A stretch of DNA of 64,000 bases, taken from the NCBI RefSeq assembly GCF_019222765.1, contig NZ_CP078145.1, forward strand, positions 6,634,001 through 6,698,000, given 5' to 3'. The notes under the pieces are model-generated. The model saw only the letters and a program-made list of their open reading frames with translations, ran no database searches and was not told where the DNA came from. Numbering within the stretch: the first letter of the stretch is position 1; each line of letters begins with the position of its first letter. This DNA comes from Nocardia iowensis (GTDB lineage Bacteria > Actinomycetota > Actinomycetes > Mycobacteriales > Mycobacteriaceae). A program made the translations under genes and the position numbers. Below are positions 33,688 to 43,320 of this stretch, one piece after another.

Positions 33688-34503
33688 CTACCAGTCCACC
33701 AATGATTTGGCCAGGTTCCGATAGTCCAGCAACCGTCCCTGCTTGGTAACTTCTTCCCACGCTGACTGCTGTTCCGAACTACCGTATGCGGCAACAGCAT
33801 CGGCCAGCTCATCGTAGGAGATGTGGTACGTCGCGTCGACCTCACCCGTTCCTCGTGCGATCGAGGCAAGCCGCGTGGGCAATGGTTCGGCCGTCACAGT
33901 CACCAGGTGGGGCAAACGCCCGCGTCTGTGCCTGATCATGTTGCTGTTCTCGTGGCGAATGTTCTGAACTCGGTCCGAGCGAATTGTCCACTTGCACGCG
34001 ATCGCAGCGTGCAGCCACAGATGCCCAGTGCTGGTTGGCGTTCCCGCCAGCCCAACCAGTACGTCGGGCTTGATCAGATAGTCGGTACCCAGCGTTACCC
34101 GGAGATTCGGATCCTTGGCGATCGCCGCGTCAATGCCAGCTAAGTGCTGGTATTGCGCGTACCTGACGATGCTTTGCCCACGAGCAAACTCCCACTTCCG
34201 GCGTGGATCCATGACCGGCATTTGATTGGCCAAGTCCCCGAGCACTTGCACCTCAAGTAACGCACCCGGGTTCGCCGGCGGCACAACAGGTTCCGACTCG
34301 GTCAAGTTCGGGTTCGGCTCACCAAGCTGGTCGAGGACATGCGCTGCGAGCCGCAAGCTCGTCGCGTTGTCGGTGTCAGCAGAGTTCGGTACCCACTTCC
34401 AACCGAGTTTGTTCTTCCTGCTCGGCTTCCAGCCCAGCAACTCTGTCCTGAAGGGTGCGCCCACAACTGGCAATCTAGCGTGTCCGGAGCGTCCGTCGAT
34501 CAA
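33688..34503 (-). CDS. Type II restriction endonuclease, NgoMIV family
   Basis: 271-residue restriction enzyme closely matching NgoMIV (286 residues, cuts GCCGGC): GTDYLIKPD with Asp147, then the active-site block CKWTIRSDR with Lys171 and Glu185, RRGRLPHLVTVTAEPLPTRL and GTGEVDATYHISY. The Lys-to-Glu spacing of 14 equals that of NgoMIV. Start: a TTG at 34503 overlapping the vsr stop (TTGA), which gives the right N-terminal length; a longer frame to 34620 lies inside vsr. Recognition of GCCGGC is inferred from similarity. Confidence 0.92.
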   Translation of the reverse strand: MIDGRSGHARLPVVGAPFRTELLGWKPSRKNKLGWKWVPNSADTDNATSLRLAAHVLDQLGEPNPNLTESEPVVPPANPGALLEVQVLGDLANQMPVMDPRRKWEFARGQSIVRYAQYQHLAGIDAAIAKDPNLRVTLGTDYLIKPDVLVGLAGTPTSTGHLWLHAAIACKWTIRSDRVQNIRHENSNMIRHRRGRLPHLVTVTAEPLPTRLASIARGTGEVDATYHISYDELADAVAAYGSSEQQSAWEEVTKQGRLLDYRNLAKSLVDW

Positions 34504-35003
34504 CTTCCCGTCGATCCCATATGATCGCTCACATGTTCGGGTCCGCCCTCCAAGACGCTGGTGACTGCGGTCACAGCCCTCTCCAGCGTCTCGTGCTCCC
34601 ACAGGCGGACCACCTGCCAACCAGCCTCTGCGAGAGCAACATCCGCGGCACGGTCACGTTCGATGTTCCGGCGAAGCTTTGGCGCCCAATACCATTCGTT
34701 GGTCGTCGGATTGCGGCCATGCTCTGGGCAAACATGCCAGAAGCAGCCGTCGACGAAGACCGCGACCTTTCGAGCCGTGAAGACGATGTCGGGCCGGACC
34801 TTTACCGATCCGAGGTCGAGTCTGAGATCTTTGCGATACCGATACCCCAGCCGATGCAGTGCGCTCCGCAACGCAATCTCCGGCTTGGTGTCGGATCGGC
34901 GGTTAGCTCGCATGTTCCGGGAACGCCCCTCGTTGAGGGGGGCAGGATAGAGGCCACGGTCGTGGGCCTTCCTCCGAGCTTCTTCCGATCGTTCCTCAGT
35001 CAC
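34500..35003 (-). CDS. vsr: Very short patch repair endonuclease (Vsr)
   Basis: Nicks beside T:G mismatches left by deamination of 5-methylcytosine. 167 residues from the GTG at 35003: RRSDTKPEIALRSALHRLG, the catalytic PDIVF (71-75), zinc-binding DGCFWHVCPEHG (85-96), and VVRLWEHE near 131-138. Start is uncertain since no strong ribosome site is seen. It divides the methyltransferase and restriction genes, as expected for a C5 methylation system, and is coupled to the restriction gene by a 4-bp overlap. Confidence 0.94.
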   Translation of the reverse strand: MTEERSEEARRKAHDRGLYPAPLNEGRSRNMRANRRSDTKPEIALRSALHRLGYRYRKDLRLDLGSVKVRPDIVFTARKVAVFVDGCFWHVCPEHGRNPTTNEWYWAPKLRRNIERDRAADVALAEAGWQVVRLWEHETLERAVTAVTSVLEGGPEHVSDHMGSTGS

Positions 35004-35208
35004 ATCTGTCCCAGTTCGAGGCAAGCTGGTGTCGTACGGAAAGATACTCCCGCACACACCACCGCTCGACCTTGGTCCTCGCATCGAAAGGCATCAGCGT
35101 GACCGACCTTCGCGTCATAGAGAGTTACGCCAGTAAACAGGTCTTCGGATGCGGAGTGATGGTGGAGTACATGCTGAGCCTCCCGACTTGCGGCGACGGG
35201 CCCAGGGC

Positions 35209-36510
35209 ATGACCCGCGATGTATCGAAGCGCAGCAAGGCGCCAAGGGAACCCGAGTTCACGTCAATCGAGATCTGCGCCGGCGCGGGCGGCCAAGCCGT
35301 CGGTCTTCATCAGGCAGGCTTCGGCCACTTAGCGCTGGTGGAGATCGACCCGTATGCGGTCAAAACCCTCGAGCTCAACATCAAGGACCACCAGCTGTGG
35401 GCGTGGGAGAGGGAGCACTGCGACATCCTCGGAGCTGACGTTAACGAGTTCGATCCGTTCGACGCCGAGGTCATGACGAAGAGCGCCGGGCTGCTACGGC
35501 AGCGCGGGCTAGATCTGCTGGCTGGTGGGGTGCCATGCCCACCGTTCTCGCATGCAGGAAAACAGCTCGGCAAACACGATGAGCGAGACCTATTCCCACG
35601 AATGCTGGAACTAGTCGAGATTCTTGAACCGCGAGCAGTAATGATCGAGAACGTCCGCGGTCTCATGGATCCAAAATTCTCGGACTATCGCGCTTGGATC
35701 AAGAGGGAGTTGAAACGCCTCGGCTACACCGTACGGGCATGGGGCATATTGGAGGCCGCCGACTTCGGCGTACCGCAGCTTCGACCTCGCGCCATCTTAG
35801 TTGCGTTTCGCAATGACATCCTCAGAGGCCTTGACTACGAATGGCCCACGGCAACACATGCGGACCCGGTTAGCGTTCTGAAAAGCCTCGAACCCTCTAT
35901 GCGCGAGCGGTTCGAACCGTACTTTGAAGGTGTTCACTCGGAGCGAGCTCGCACAGCTTTCGACCAGTGGCGCAAGAAGGCACGCGCTCGCGATGCCGAG
36001 CTCAAAGGCAAAGGTGGAGGCATCGCACCCACCCTCGTTGGTGGTTCGAAGAAGCACGGTGGCGCGGATCTCGGACCGAGCCGAGCGAAAACCGCATGGA
36101 AGCAACTGGGTATCTCGGGTATGGGTGTCGCCAATGACATCAAGACCTGCGCCGAGAAGCAGACCGAAGACCGAGATCTGTTCGGCCCTGATGGTCCGAT
36201 GCTCACGGTACGACAGGCTGCCATTATTCAAGGCTTCCCGCTCGAATGGGACTTCTCAGGCGGAAAGACGGCCCAGTACCGCCAAGTGGGGAATGCATTT
36301 CCACCGCCCGTAGCCAGGGCCGTGGGTAAGTCGATCATTGATGTACTGAAGGCGGCAAAAGAGCGCGACCAGAGTGGTAGTCAGCAGCTTGATGCAGCGA
36401 CACGCGACCGTAATCGCAAATCTTCCACCCCGGCGCGACCCAAGCACCGGATGAAGAGCACGGCCGCGTCTGACAGGGCCAGTCAGGGCCAATATGAGCT
36501 GCCAATTTAA
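35209..36510 (+). CDS. dcm: DNA (cytosine-5-)-methyltransferase
   Basis: 433-residue C5 methyltransferase that should protect the host from the adjacent NgoMIV-type enzyme. Motif I EICAGAGGQAVGL, motif IV GGVPCPPFSHAG with catalytic Cys110, motif VI MIENVRGL, motif VIII QLRPRAILVAF and motif X QVGNAFPPPVARAVG. The target-recognition region spans about 210-340. ATG at 35209 chosen; an in-frame ATG at 35149 is an alternative. It is divergent from vsr and the restriction gene. Confidence 0.95.
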   Translation: MTRDVSKRSKAPREPEFTSIEICAGAGGQAVGLHQAGFGHLALVEIDPYAVKTLELNIKDHQLWAWEREHCDILGADVNEFDPFDAEVMTKSAGLLRQRGLDLLAGGVPCPPFSHAGKQLGKHDERDLFPRMLELVEILEPRAVMIENVRGLMDPKFSDYRAWIKRELKRLGYTVRAWGILEAADFGVPQLRPRAILVAFRNDILRGLDYEWPTATHADPVSVLKSLEPSMRERFEPYFEGVHSERARTAFDQWRKKARARDAELKGKGGGIAPTLVGGSKKHGGADLGPSRAKTAWKQLGISGMGVANDIKTCAEKQTEDRDLFGPDGPMLTVRQAAIIQGFPLEWDFSGGKTAQYRQVGNAFPPPVARAVGKSIIDVLKAAKERDQSGSQQLDAATRDRNRKSSTPARPKHRMKSTAASDRASQGQYELPI

Positions 36511-36663
36511 GCTATGGGTACAGACGATTCGGCGGCACGAAAGTTGTCCCGCTGACCGAGCCCGCCGCCACTCCATATAGCAGCGCATCTTTACATGTAC
36601 GCGACTCCAAGGCATCTCTAGACAGACGCTGAGACGCGATGCATCGACAAGCCAGGTGGCACA

Positions 36664-38088
36664 TCAAGCAGGAAGAAGTCGACCGACTACCTCGGCCAAC
36701 TGTTTGACATTCCGACACTCGTGCATGGTGATGTGTTCGGCGTAGACGGCGGCGGCGGAGTCGCCGGTGGACCAGGAACGGGAGGGTTCTGGGTTCAGCC
36801 AGTAGGCGTGTTTGGCTTTGGCGCACATGGCTTGCAGGGCAGGGAGATTGGGGGCGGTGCGGTTGGTGCGGGCGTCGCCGAGGATCAGGAGGGAGGTTCG
36901 GGGGCCTAGGGCGTCGAGGTAGTTGTCGGTGAAGCCTTGGAGGGCTTCGCCGTAGTTGGAGCTGCCGTAGCGGGCGACGTTGGAGTCGCGGACGATTCGG
37001 GCGGCGGTGCCTGGGGAGGGGGGTTCGCCGGGGGTGAAGAAGGCGGTTATTTCGTCGCAGGTGTCTATGAAGCCGAAGCTGCGGACCTTGGTGAATTGGT
37101 CTTGGAGGGCTTGGATCAGGTGGAGGGTGAATTCGGCGAAGCCGGTTACCGAGCCGGAGAGGTCGGCCAGGACTACGAGGTCGGGGCGGCCGTGTTTGCG
37201 GGCTCGGAGGACGGGGTCGATGGGGACGCCGCCGGTGGACATGGAGCGGCGGAGGGTGCGGCGCATATCGATGTGGCCGCGGACGGATTTGCGGCGGCGG
37301 GCGGCTAGGCGGGTGGCGAGTTTGCGGGCCAAAGGCTGGACCAGGCGGCGCATTTCGGCGAGGTCTTGTTCGCGGGCGCCGAGGAAGTCGACCTGATCGG
37401 AGCTGGATTCGACGCCGCGGCGGGCGATGTATTCGGTGCCGCGGAGTTGGGCGGAGCGCAGGCGGGCTTCCGTTTGGACGGCGGTGCGGAATTCGGTGAG
37501 GCGGCGATTGGCTTCGATGGTGCGGACGGCGGTGTCGAGCTGAGTCGCGTCGCTCATGCCTGCGACGATGCGGTCCATAAGGTCTTCTGGGCGTAGGGCT
37601 CTCATGGTCAGGTAGGAGGACCAGCCCGCCCCGGAGGCGGTGGTGACGGGAGTGGAGGTTTGGCCGGTGCCCGCTCCTCCGTAGGCGCCGAGTTCGGTGA
37701 GGGCTTGGCGAGCGAGGTCTGCCGCTGCGTCTGGATGGTCCTCGGCGAGCACCGCCGCCAATCGATCACGAAGCGAGTCAATGGATTCCGGTGTTGCGGG
37801 CGATGTCTGCTCTGGCTGTTCGGTTGTCAGGAAGTAGAGGTCGAAGAGTTGATCGAAGACGGCGCGTTGGCCGTTTCGGCGCAGCAGACAGGCGGCCATT
37901 CCGGAGCGCAGCCGGTTTCGGTCGGATAAGCCGAGGGCGAGCATTGCTTCTGCGGCGTCGATGGTTTCGCTGGGGCCTGCGGTGATTCCGTGGTCGCGTA
38001 GCAGTCCGACGAACTCGACGAGGCGGTCGGTCATCGCCTCGGCGGGCTGGTCCGCACTCCGCCGGTCGCGACGAGACGCGGGCGTCAT
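36664..38088 (-). CDS. VWA domain protein (CoxE-like)
   Basis: 474 residues. The C-terminal half is a von Willebrand A domain of the CoxE type with the metal-site motif DLSGS (309-313) and later LLILGDART. The N-terminal half is helical. Partners MoxR-type AAA ATPases in assembling or inserting metals into complexes. Its ATG at 38088 overlaps the preceding small gene's stop (ATGA). The coding strand is unusually C-rich at third positions. No CO dehydrogenase or other client genes are near. Confidence 0.9.
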   Translation of the reverse strand: MTPASRRDRRSADQPAEAMTDRLVEFVGLLRDHGITAGPSETIDAAEAMLALGLSDRNRLRSGMAACLLRRNGQRAVFDQLFDLYFLTTEQPEQTSPATPESIDSLRDRLAAVLAEDHPDAAADLARQALTELGAYGGAGTGQTSTPVTTASGAGWSSYLTMRALRPEDLMDRIVAGMSDATQLDTAVRTIEANRRLTEFRTAVQTEARLRSAQLRGTEYIARRGVESSSDQVDFLGAREQDLAEMRRLVQPLARKLATRLAARRRKSVRGHIDMRRTLRRSMSTGGVPIDPVLRARKHGRPDLVVLADLSGSVTGFAEFTLHLIQALQDQFTKVRSFGFIDTCDEITAFFTPGEPPSPGTAARIVRDSNVARYGSSNYGEALQGFTDNYLDALGPRTSLLILGDARTNRTAPNLPALQAMCAKAKHAYWLNPEPSRSWSTGDSAAAVYAEHITMHECRNVKQLAEVVGRLLPA

Positions 38089-38429
38089 GCTGCCTCTGCT
38101 CCACGTATTGCGGACTTGCTCGATTCCTCAGACGCGCGATGCCCGGCGTCCAGATGCGCGAAGCGCCAACTGGATGCGCGACGTACGGACTTGGCGCTGA
38201 GTAAGCGGAAGGCGTCCGTCGCTCGGCCCAGTGGCCGGTCCCCGGTGTACAACGGCGCGAATTGGGCGGCCGTGACATAGGTCGCCGCCCGGCCGCCAAG
38301 GGTTGAACGCGGAGCAGTCGGGTCGATCTGCATTGGCGAAGCACGATGGACAGCAGCGAGCAGGCAGTAACTTCCAGTATCACTACGACCAGACCTGGAC
38401 TGCCGCAACCCAATACGACGCCCATTCAT
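38085..38429 (-). CDS. Small protein between MoxR and VWA genes
   Basis: 114 residues, not recognised; basic, Ser/Ala/Arg-rich, with one or two short hydrophobic stretches (YCLLAAVHRA) but no clear helix. The frame exactly fills the gap and overlaps both neighbours by 4 bp (ATGA at 38426-38429 and 38085-38088). Such double overlap is strong evidence for a translated gene, though the sequence itself is not distinctive. Coincidence is still possible. Confidence 0.5.
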   Translation of the reverse strand: MNGRRIGLRQSRSGRSDTGSYCLLAAVHRASPMQIDPTAPRSTLGGRAATYVTAAQFAPLYTGDRPLGRATDAFRLLSAKSVRRASSWRFAHLDAGHRASEESSKSAIRGAEAA

Positions 38430-39322
38430 CGCGGCACCTCGTCACCGGTCCCGGCACCCGGCTCCTGTAACGACAGCCGATCAGCCGCAATACGGTGGTC
38501 CGCTTGATATTTCAGCAGCACACCAAGGGTGGAACGGACGACGCCCCCAGTCAGACTGCGGGTGCCGAGCGCTACAAGAGTTCTTGCCCAGTCGACAGTT
38601 TCGGCGATGGACGGCGGTTTACGAAGAGACAGTTCACGCAACGCACCAACGACGCGCACTACCGGTTCACCCAGAGCTTCATCGAGTTCAGGAACCTTCA
38701 TGCGGACGATCGCTCGCTCCAATTCGGCTGTGGGATAGTCGATATGGAGGTAGAGGCACCGCCGCTTCAACGCTTCGGAAAGGTCGCGGTTGGCGTTAGA
38801 GGTGACAACGACGAACGGTTTGCGCACCGCGGTGATGGTGCCCAGTTCGGGGATGCTCACTTGGTAGTCGCCGAGCACCTCGAGCAACAAACCTTCGAGC
38901 TCCACGTCGGCCTTGTCGAGTTCGTCGATGAGCAGCACGGTGGGGCGCGGGTTGCGGATGGCGGCCAGCAGCGGGCGGGCGAGCAGGAACTCCTCGGTGA
39001 AGACGTGGTCGCGGGTGCTGTCCCATGCCTCGTTGTCGGTGGCGGTGATGCGGAGCAGCTGTTTGGCGTGGTTCCACTCGTAGAGGGCGCGGGCTTCGTC
39101 GATGCCTTCGTAGCACTGCAGGCGGACGAGATCGGCGGTCGACGCGGTGGCGACGGCCTTGGCCAGTTCGGTCTTGCCCACACCTGCTGGCCCCTCGATC
39201 AGGAGGGGCTTGCCGAGGTGGTCGGCGAGGAAGACGGCGGTAGCGATGTCGATGGACGGGAGGTACCCGGCATCGGTGAGCCGCCGGGTCACCTCGTCGA
39301 CGGAGCCGAAGAACTTACTCAT
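38426..39322 (-). CDS. MoxR family AAA+ ATPase
   Basis: 298-residue chaperone-like ATPase. Walker A GPAGVGKT (44-51), Walker B LLIDELDKAD (130-139), sensor region VVTSNANRDLSEALKRR. The start MSKFFGSVDEV at 39322 is the usual family N-terminus; the in-frame extension to 39373 is not supported. First gene of a three-gene operon with the small protein and the VWA protein, the common MoxR-CoxE arrangement. Confidence 0.94.
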   Translation of the reverse strand: MSKFFGSVDEVTRRLTDAGYLPSIDIATAVFLADHLGKPLLIEGPAGVGKTELAKAVATASTADLVRLQCYEGIDEARALYEWNHAKQLLRITATDNEAWDSTRDHVFTEEFLLARPLLAAIRNPRPTVLLIDELDKADVELEGLLLEVLGDYQVSIPELGTITAVRKPFVVVTSNANRDLSEALKRRCLYLHIDYPTAELERAIVRMKVPELDEALGEPVVRVVGALRELSLRKPPSIAETVDWARTLVALGTRSLTGGVVRSTLGVLLKYQADHRIAADRLSLQEPGAGTGDEVPR

Positions 39323-39423
39323 CGGTAGCAGTCTAGAACGTCCGGACCCTGCGACTTCGAGATCATCTGCCACTCGTGGCGCGCGCTTGATCTGAACAGC
39401 ACTCGAGGTTCTACGGTCACAGC

Positions 39424-39840
39424 ATGATCTTCACCGACGCCGAACGCGCATACCTCGCCACCCAGCGACTCGCCCGCCTCGCCACGGTCTCACCGAACGG
39501 CGCCCCACAGGTCAGCCCGCTGGCCTTCCGGCTGAACCCAGACGACACGATCGACATAGGCGGACCGAATCACGCTGCGACACAGCGCTATCGGAACGTC
39601 CTCGCCAACCCGCGGGTCAGCCTGCTGATCGACGACATGACCCCGGACGAACCCGGCGCGGTCAAACCGGGCTGGGGACGCGGCATCGAGATCCGTGGCG
39701 AGGCGGAGGCCATGACGGTGGACGAACCGCCGATCGCGGAATGGTTCTCCAATGACGTCCTGCGCATCCACCCCCGCCGCGTGAAGAGCTGGCACATCGA
39801 CCCGGCGGACCCCGATGGCGGCGCCCGCAACGTCGAGTAG
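39424..39840 (+). CDS. PPOX class F420- or FMN-dependent oxidoreductase
   Basis: 138-residue split-barrel flavin/deazaflavin protein. It starts MIFTDAERAYLATQRLARLATVSPNGAPQVSP, typical of the F420-dependent PPOX class in mycobacteria, and ends with RIHPRRVKSWHIDP. Many relatives use coenzyme F420 to reduce quinones or similar compounds; the substrate here is unknown. It is divergent from the MoxR gene and convergent with the SRPBCC gene. Confidence 0.92.
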   Translation: MIFTDAERAYLATQRLARLATVSPNGAPQVSPLAFRLNPDDTIDIGGPNHAATQRYRNVLANPRVSLLIDDMTPDEPGAVKPGWGRGIEIRGEAEAMTVDEPPIAEWFSNDVLRIHPRRVKSWHIDPADPDGGARNVE

Positions 39841-39858
39841 ACAGGCAGCCGCGATCGG

Positions 39859-40311
39859 TCAGGACGGCGACTTGGCGAGTGCGGTTTCGGCGGCGTCCAG
39901 GATGGTCCCAAAGGTGTAGGAGATTATCGGGCGCGCGACTCTGCGGGTCAGGAACGCTCCGACAAGTGGGATCTGGATTCCAGCGCGCGTCGTCCACTCC
40001 ACGCGCGTGCCGTCGCCGACCTTCGTGAACGTCATGCGGCCGAGCTCGTGCCGGGCAGGCGGGAATGCGCGCTCGACGACGTACTCGGTCGCGTGCGGCG
40101 GGTCGTAGTGGGTGATCCGCTCGCGGAACCACCCGATCAGCCACAGATGGACACGCACCGCCCCGACGCCATAGGCAGCGCCTGAGCCCGGCCGATCGAG
40201 CCGACAGCGCAGCACCATCCGGGACTTGGTGTAGTTGGTGGTCGTGGTGAGCCACTCGAATACGTCGTCGATCGGCGCGTGCACCACGCGTTCGACTGTC
40301 ATGGTCTCCAT
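39859..40311 (-). CDS. SRPBCC (START/polyketide cyclase-like) protein
   Basis: 150-residue ligand-binding fold protein: N-terminal ERVVHAPIDDVFEWLTT, a central beta sheet with RVEWTTRAGIQIP, and a long C-terminal helix (SYTFGTILDAAETALA). No catalytic motif. Such proteins bind hydrophobic ligands. Convergent with the PPOX gene, 18 bp away. Confidence 0.85.
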   Translation of the reverse strand: METMTVERVVHAPIDDVFEWLTTTTNYTKSRMVLRCRLDRPGSGAAYGVGAVRVHLWLIGWFRERITHYDPPHATEYVVERAFPPARHELGRMTFTKVGDGTRVEWTTRAGIQIPLVGAFLTRRVARPIISYTFGTILDAAETALAKSPS

Positions 40312-40593
40312 GGGATTGCCCTCCTAAAGTTGGCTGCGCCGACTCGGCGCGGTGCAGCTTGTCGGAATTGCGGATGCCGCAGCGGTCCCGACACCATCAA
40401 GACAGGCCGCACGGCCGGAGCGTGACAGTTCCCCGGTGTGAACCGGCACACATACGGAACGCTTGATGTGAGCGGACGATTAGTCGACGGCCCACATCGA
40501 AAGGAAATCGTGACCCCCCGGCGATGATTCGAGTAAGCCCCACGTTGGCTGTTAGCTCCGAAGCAGCGGAATTTGGGCATGGGTGCCCGTTCA

Positions 40594-40651
40594 CGAACCG
40601 TCGGTTCGCAGTACTATCTCGTTGCTCGGCTCCCCCTTCACGCAGCGTGAA
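40594..40651. promoter_or_regulatory. Two perfect inverted repeats before a small membrane gene
   Basis: The intergenic stretch 40312-40683 holds no clear gene. It has CGAACCG-T-CGGTTCG (40594-40608) and TTCACG-CAG-CGTGAA (40637-40651), with TACTAT (40612-40617) between, a plausible -10 element. They look like operator sites for the short gene at 40684. Confidence 0.45.
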
Positions 40652-40683
40652 CGGCTCATGCTCGGCTTGCTCGGCCGCACGGT

Positions 40684-40869
40684 GTGGCTTCGATCGTGTT
40701 CGCGCTACTCGCCTTCAACGGATTGCACAAGGACGACGACGCCTACCTCGTGATCGGCGTGACCTTGGTGGTGGGCATCGGCAGCGTCGTCCTGCGCGGA
40801 ATCGGAGCGCCCGTCGTCGCGGAACAGCTTGGAAAACGACGACGCGACAAAGCCATAGGCGATACCTAG
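40684..40869 (+). CDS. Small membrane protein
   Basis: 61-residue frame from a GTG: two hydrophobic segments (SIVFALLAFNGL, and LVIGVTLVVGIGSVVL) joined by KDDDAY and ending in a basic tail (LGKRRRDK). No ribosome site is visible. An ATG at 40658 in another frame opens MLGLLGRTV and runs towards this frame, so a single-base frameshift (or error) may have removed the true start. Function unknown. Confidence 0.45.
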   Translation: MASIVFALLAFNGLHKDDDAYLVIGVTLVVGIGSVVLRGIGAPVVAEQLGKRRRDKAIGDT

Positions 40870-41271
40870 CCGCATTCCCCAGGAGTGGCACATGGCTGTG
40901 GCAAACGTCGAGAACGCCTCACCGTAATGTGCCAGTCGACGCCGAGTTCGAGCCGACTCGTACCCCCGAAATCCTTTGCCACCAATATTCGGGGCCCGTT
41001 GCGGCAGTGAGGGTTTACCCCTAGTACTAAGGATTGAAATATTCCACTACCGTGCCAACACCCGTGACCTTTCCGGCGAAATGCGCGAGAGTGTAGCCGT
41101 GCAGTCGATGCTGTGCTGGGTATACCGGGGGCGCTCGCAAAGCATCGGCCACACAATCGATCCCGACCTCCCGCGGGGTGCGCACCAGCCATCGCTGTGC
41201 GCCACGACGTGGGAAGACCGTAGCCGGGGGATGGTGAACGAACAGTTCACCGCAGAGTGAAAGGATCCACG
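40870..41271. other. Intergenic region with mini-ORF and inverted repeat
   Basis: No convincing gene over 400 bp. An 11-codon frame (40892-40927, MAVANVENASP) follows a CAGGAG ribosome-like site. An inverted repeat GGTGAAC-GAACA-GTTCACC (41233-41251) lies 20 bp before the secreted-protein gene and may be an operator or a 5' UTR hairpin. Confidence 0.35.
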
Positions 41272-41571
41272 TTGTTCTCCACAACCAAGTCCACTTCTTC
41301 GCGCCGCATGCTGGCCCGAGTGGCTGTCGCCGGTGCGATCGTCGCGGTTCCGTTGACCGCGTTGGCCATTCCCGCCTCGGCCGACGTGAACCTCGGCGTG
41401 CCAGGCGTCGCCGATGTTCGGCACCCGCACCACGATCGCAACTGCGACTTCGGCCCGTTCAAGAACTGGAGCTGCAACAACGGCCCGTTCTCCGACCGAG
41501 GCCACCACGATCACGACCCGTTCTGGCACTTCCGCGACAACCGGCCGCGCGGCCTGTTCGGCAGCAGCTAG
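41272..41571 (+). CDS. Small secreted His/Asp-rich protein
   Basis: 99 residues from a TTG start with AAAGGA 6 bases upstream. Signal peptide about 1-37: basic SSRRMLARVAVAG, hydrophobic core, cleavage likely after IPASA. The mature part is about 62 residues, with Cys in NCDFGPF and SCNNGPF (a possible disulfide) and a His/Asp-rich region (RHPHHD, RGHHDHDP) that could bind metal. Repeated N-G-P-F / D-F-G-P-F phrases are seen. No known family. A terminator follows. Confidence 0.72.
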   Translation: MFSTTKSTSSRRMLARVAVAGAIVAVPLTALAIPASADVNLGVPGVADVRHPHHDRNCDFGPFKNWSCNNGPFSDRGHHDHDPFWHFRDNRPRGLFGSS

Positions 41572-41622
41572 GACACAGCGGCGCGGCACTACACAGATGC
41601 CGAGCCGCTGCTCCGAAGACCA

Positions 41623-41656
41623 CAACGGCCCGGCACCACGAGGTGCCGGGCCGTTG
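41623..41656. terminator. Bidirectional terminator
   Basis: Perfect 15-bp stem CAACGGCCCGGCACC / GGTGCCGGGCCGTTG with a 4-base loop, between the convergent secreted-protein gene and ilvC (13 bp before the ilvC stop). It can serve both strands. Confidence 0.88.
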
Positions 41657-41669
41657 GTTCTACTGAAAC

Positions 41670-42806
<1,137 letters not shown>

Positions 42807-42816
42807 TCAAGTGTTG

Positions 42817-43320
42817 TCAGCGAGTCGCGGTGATCGACTTGGGACCACGGCCCACCGCCACCACACCGGACTGCACGATCTCCCGAATTCCGTACGGTTC
42901 CAGCATGCGCAACAGCGCGTCGAGCTTGGACCGGGTTCCGGTCGCCTCGACGGTGAGGGCATCCGGGGAGACGTCGATCACTTTCGCCCGGAAGAGCGTA
43001 ACCGCCTCGATCACCTGGGTCCGCACGCTGGCGTCGGCGCGGACCTTCACCAGGATCAGTTCGCGGGCCACCGAGGTGTCGGAATCCTGCTCCACGATCT
43101 TGATGACGTTGACCAGCTTGTTGAGCTGCTTGGTGACCTGCTCGAGCGGCAGGTCCTCGACGGTGACGACGATGGTCATCCGGGAGATCTCCGGGATCTC
43201 GGTGCCACCGACGGCGAGCGACTCGATATTGAAGCCGCGGCGGGAGAACAGCGCCGCGACCCGCGCCAGCACGCCCGGTTTGTCCTCGACGAGCACGCTG
43301 AGGGTATGAGTGGTACTCAT
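42817..43320 (-). CDS. ilvN: Acetolactate synthase small subunit
   Basis: Regulatory subunit giving valine feedback sensitivity. 167 residues with an N-terminal ACT domain ([25 protein letters not shown], about 5-75) and the C-terminal half with RANELI-like [10 protein letters not shown] and [17 protein letters not shown] at 43320 overlaps the ilvB stop by 4 bp. Longer in-frame translation through ilvB is a shadow. Confidence 0.97.
   Translation of the reverse strand: MSTTHTLSVLVEDKPGVLARVAALFSRRGFNIESLAVGGTEIPEISRMTIVVTVEDLPLEQVTKQLNKLVNVIKIVEQDSDTSVARELILVKVRADASVRTQVIEAVTLFRAKVIDVSPDALTVEATGTRSKLDALLRMLEPYGIREIVQSGVVAVGRGPKSITATR

Noticed and set aside
36664..39322. Carbon monoxide dehydrogenase or methanol oxidation locus
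   Set aside because: MoxR and CoxE-like proteins are present, but no catalytic subunits are nearby, so no such pathway is claimed.
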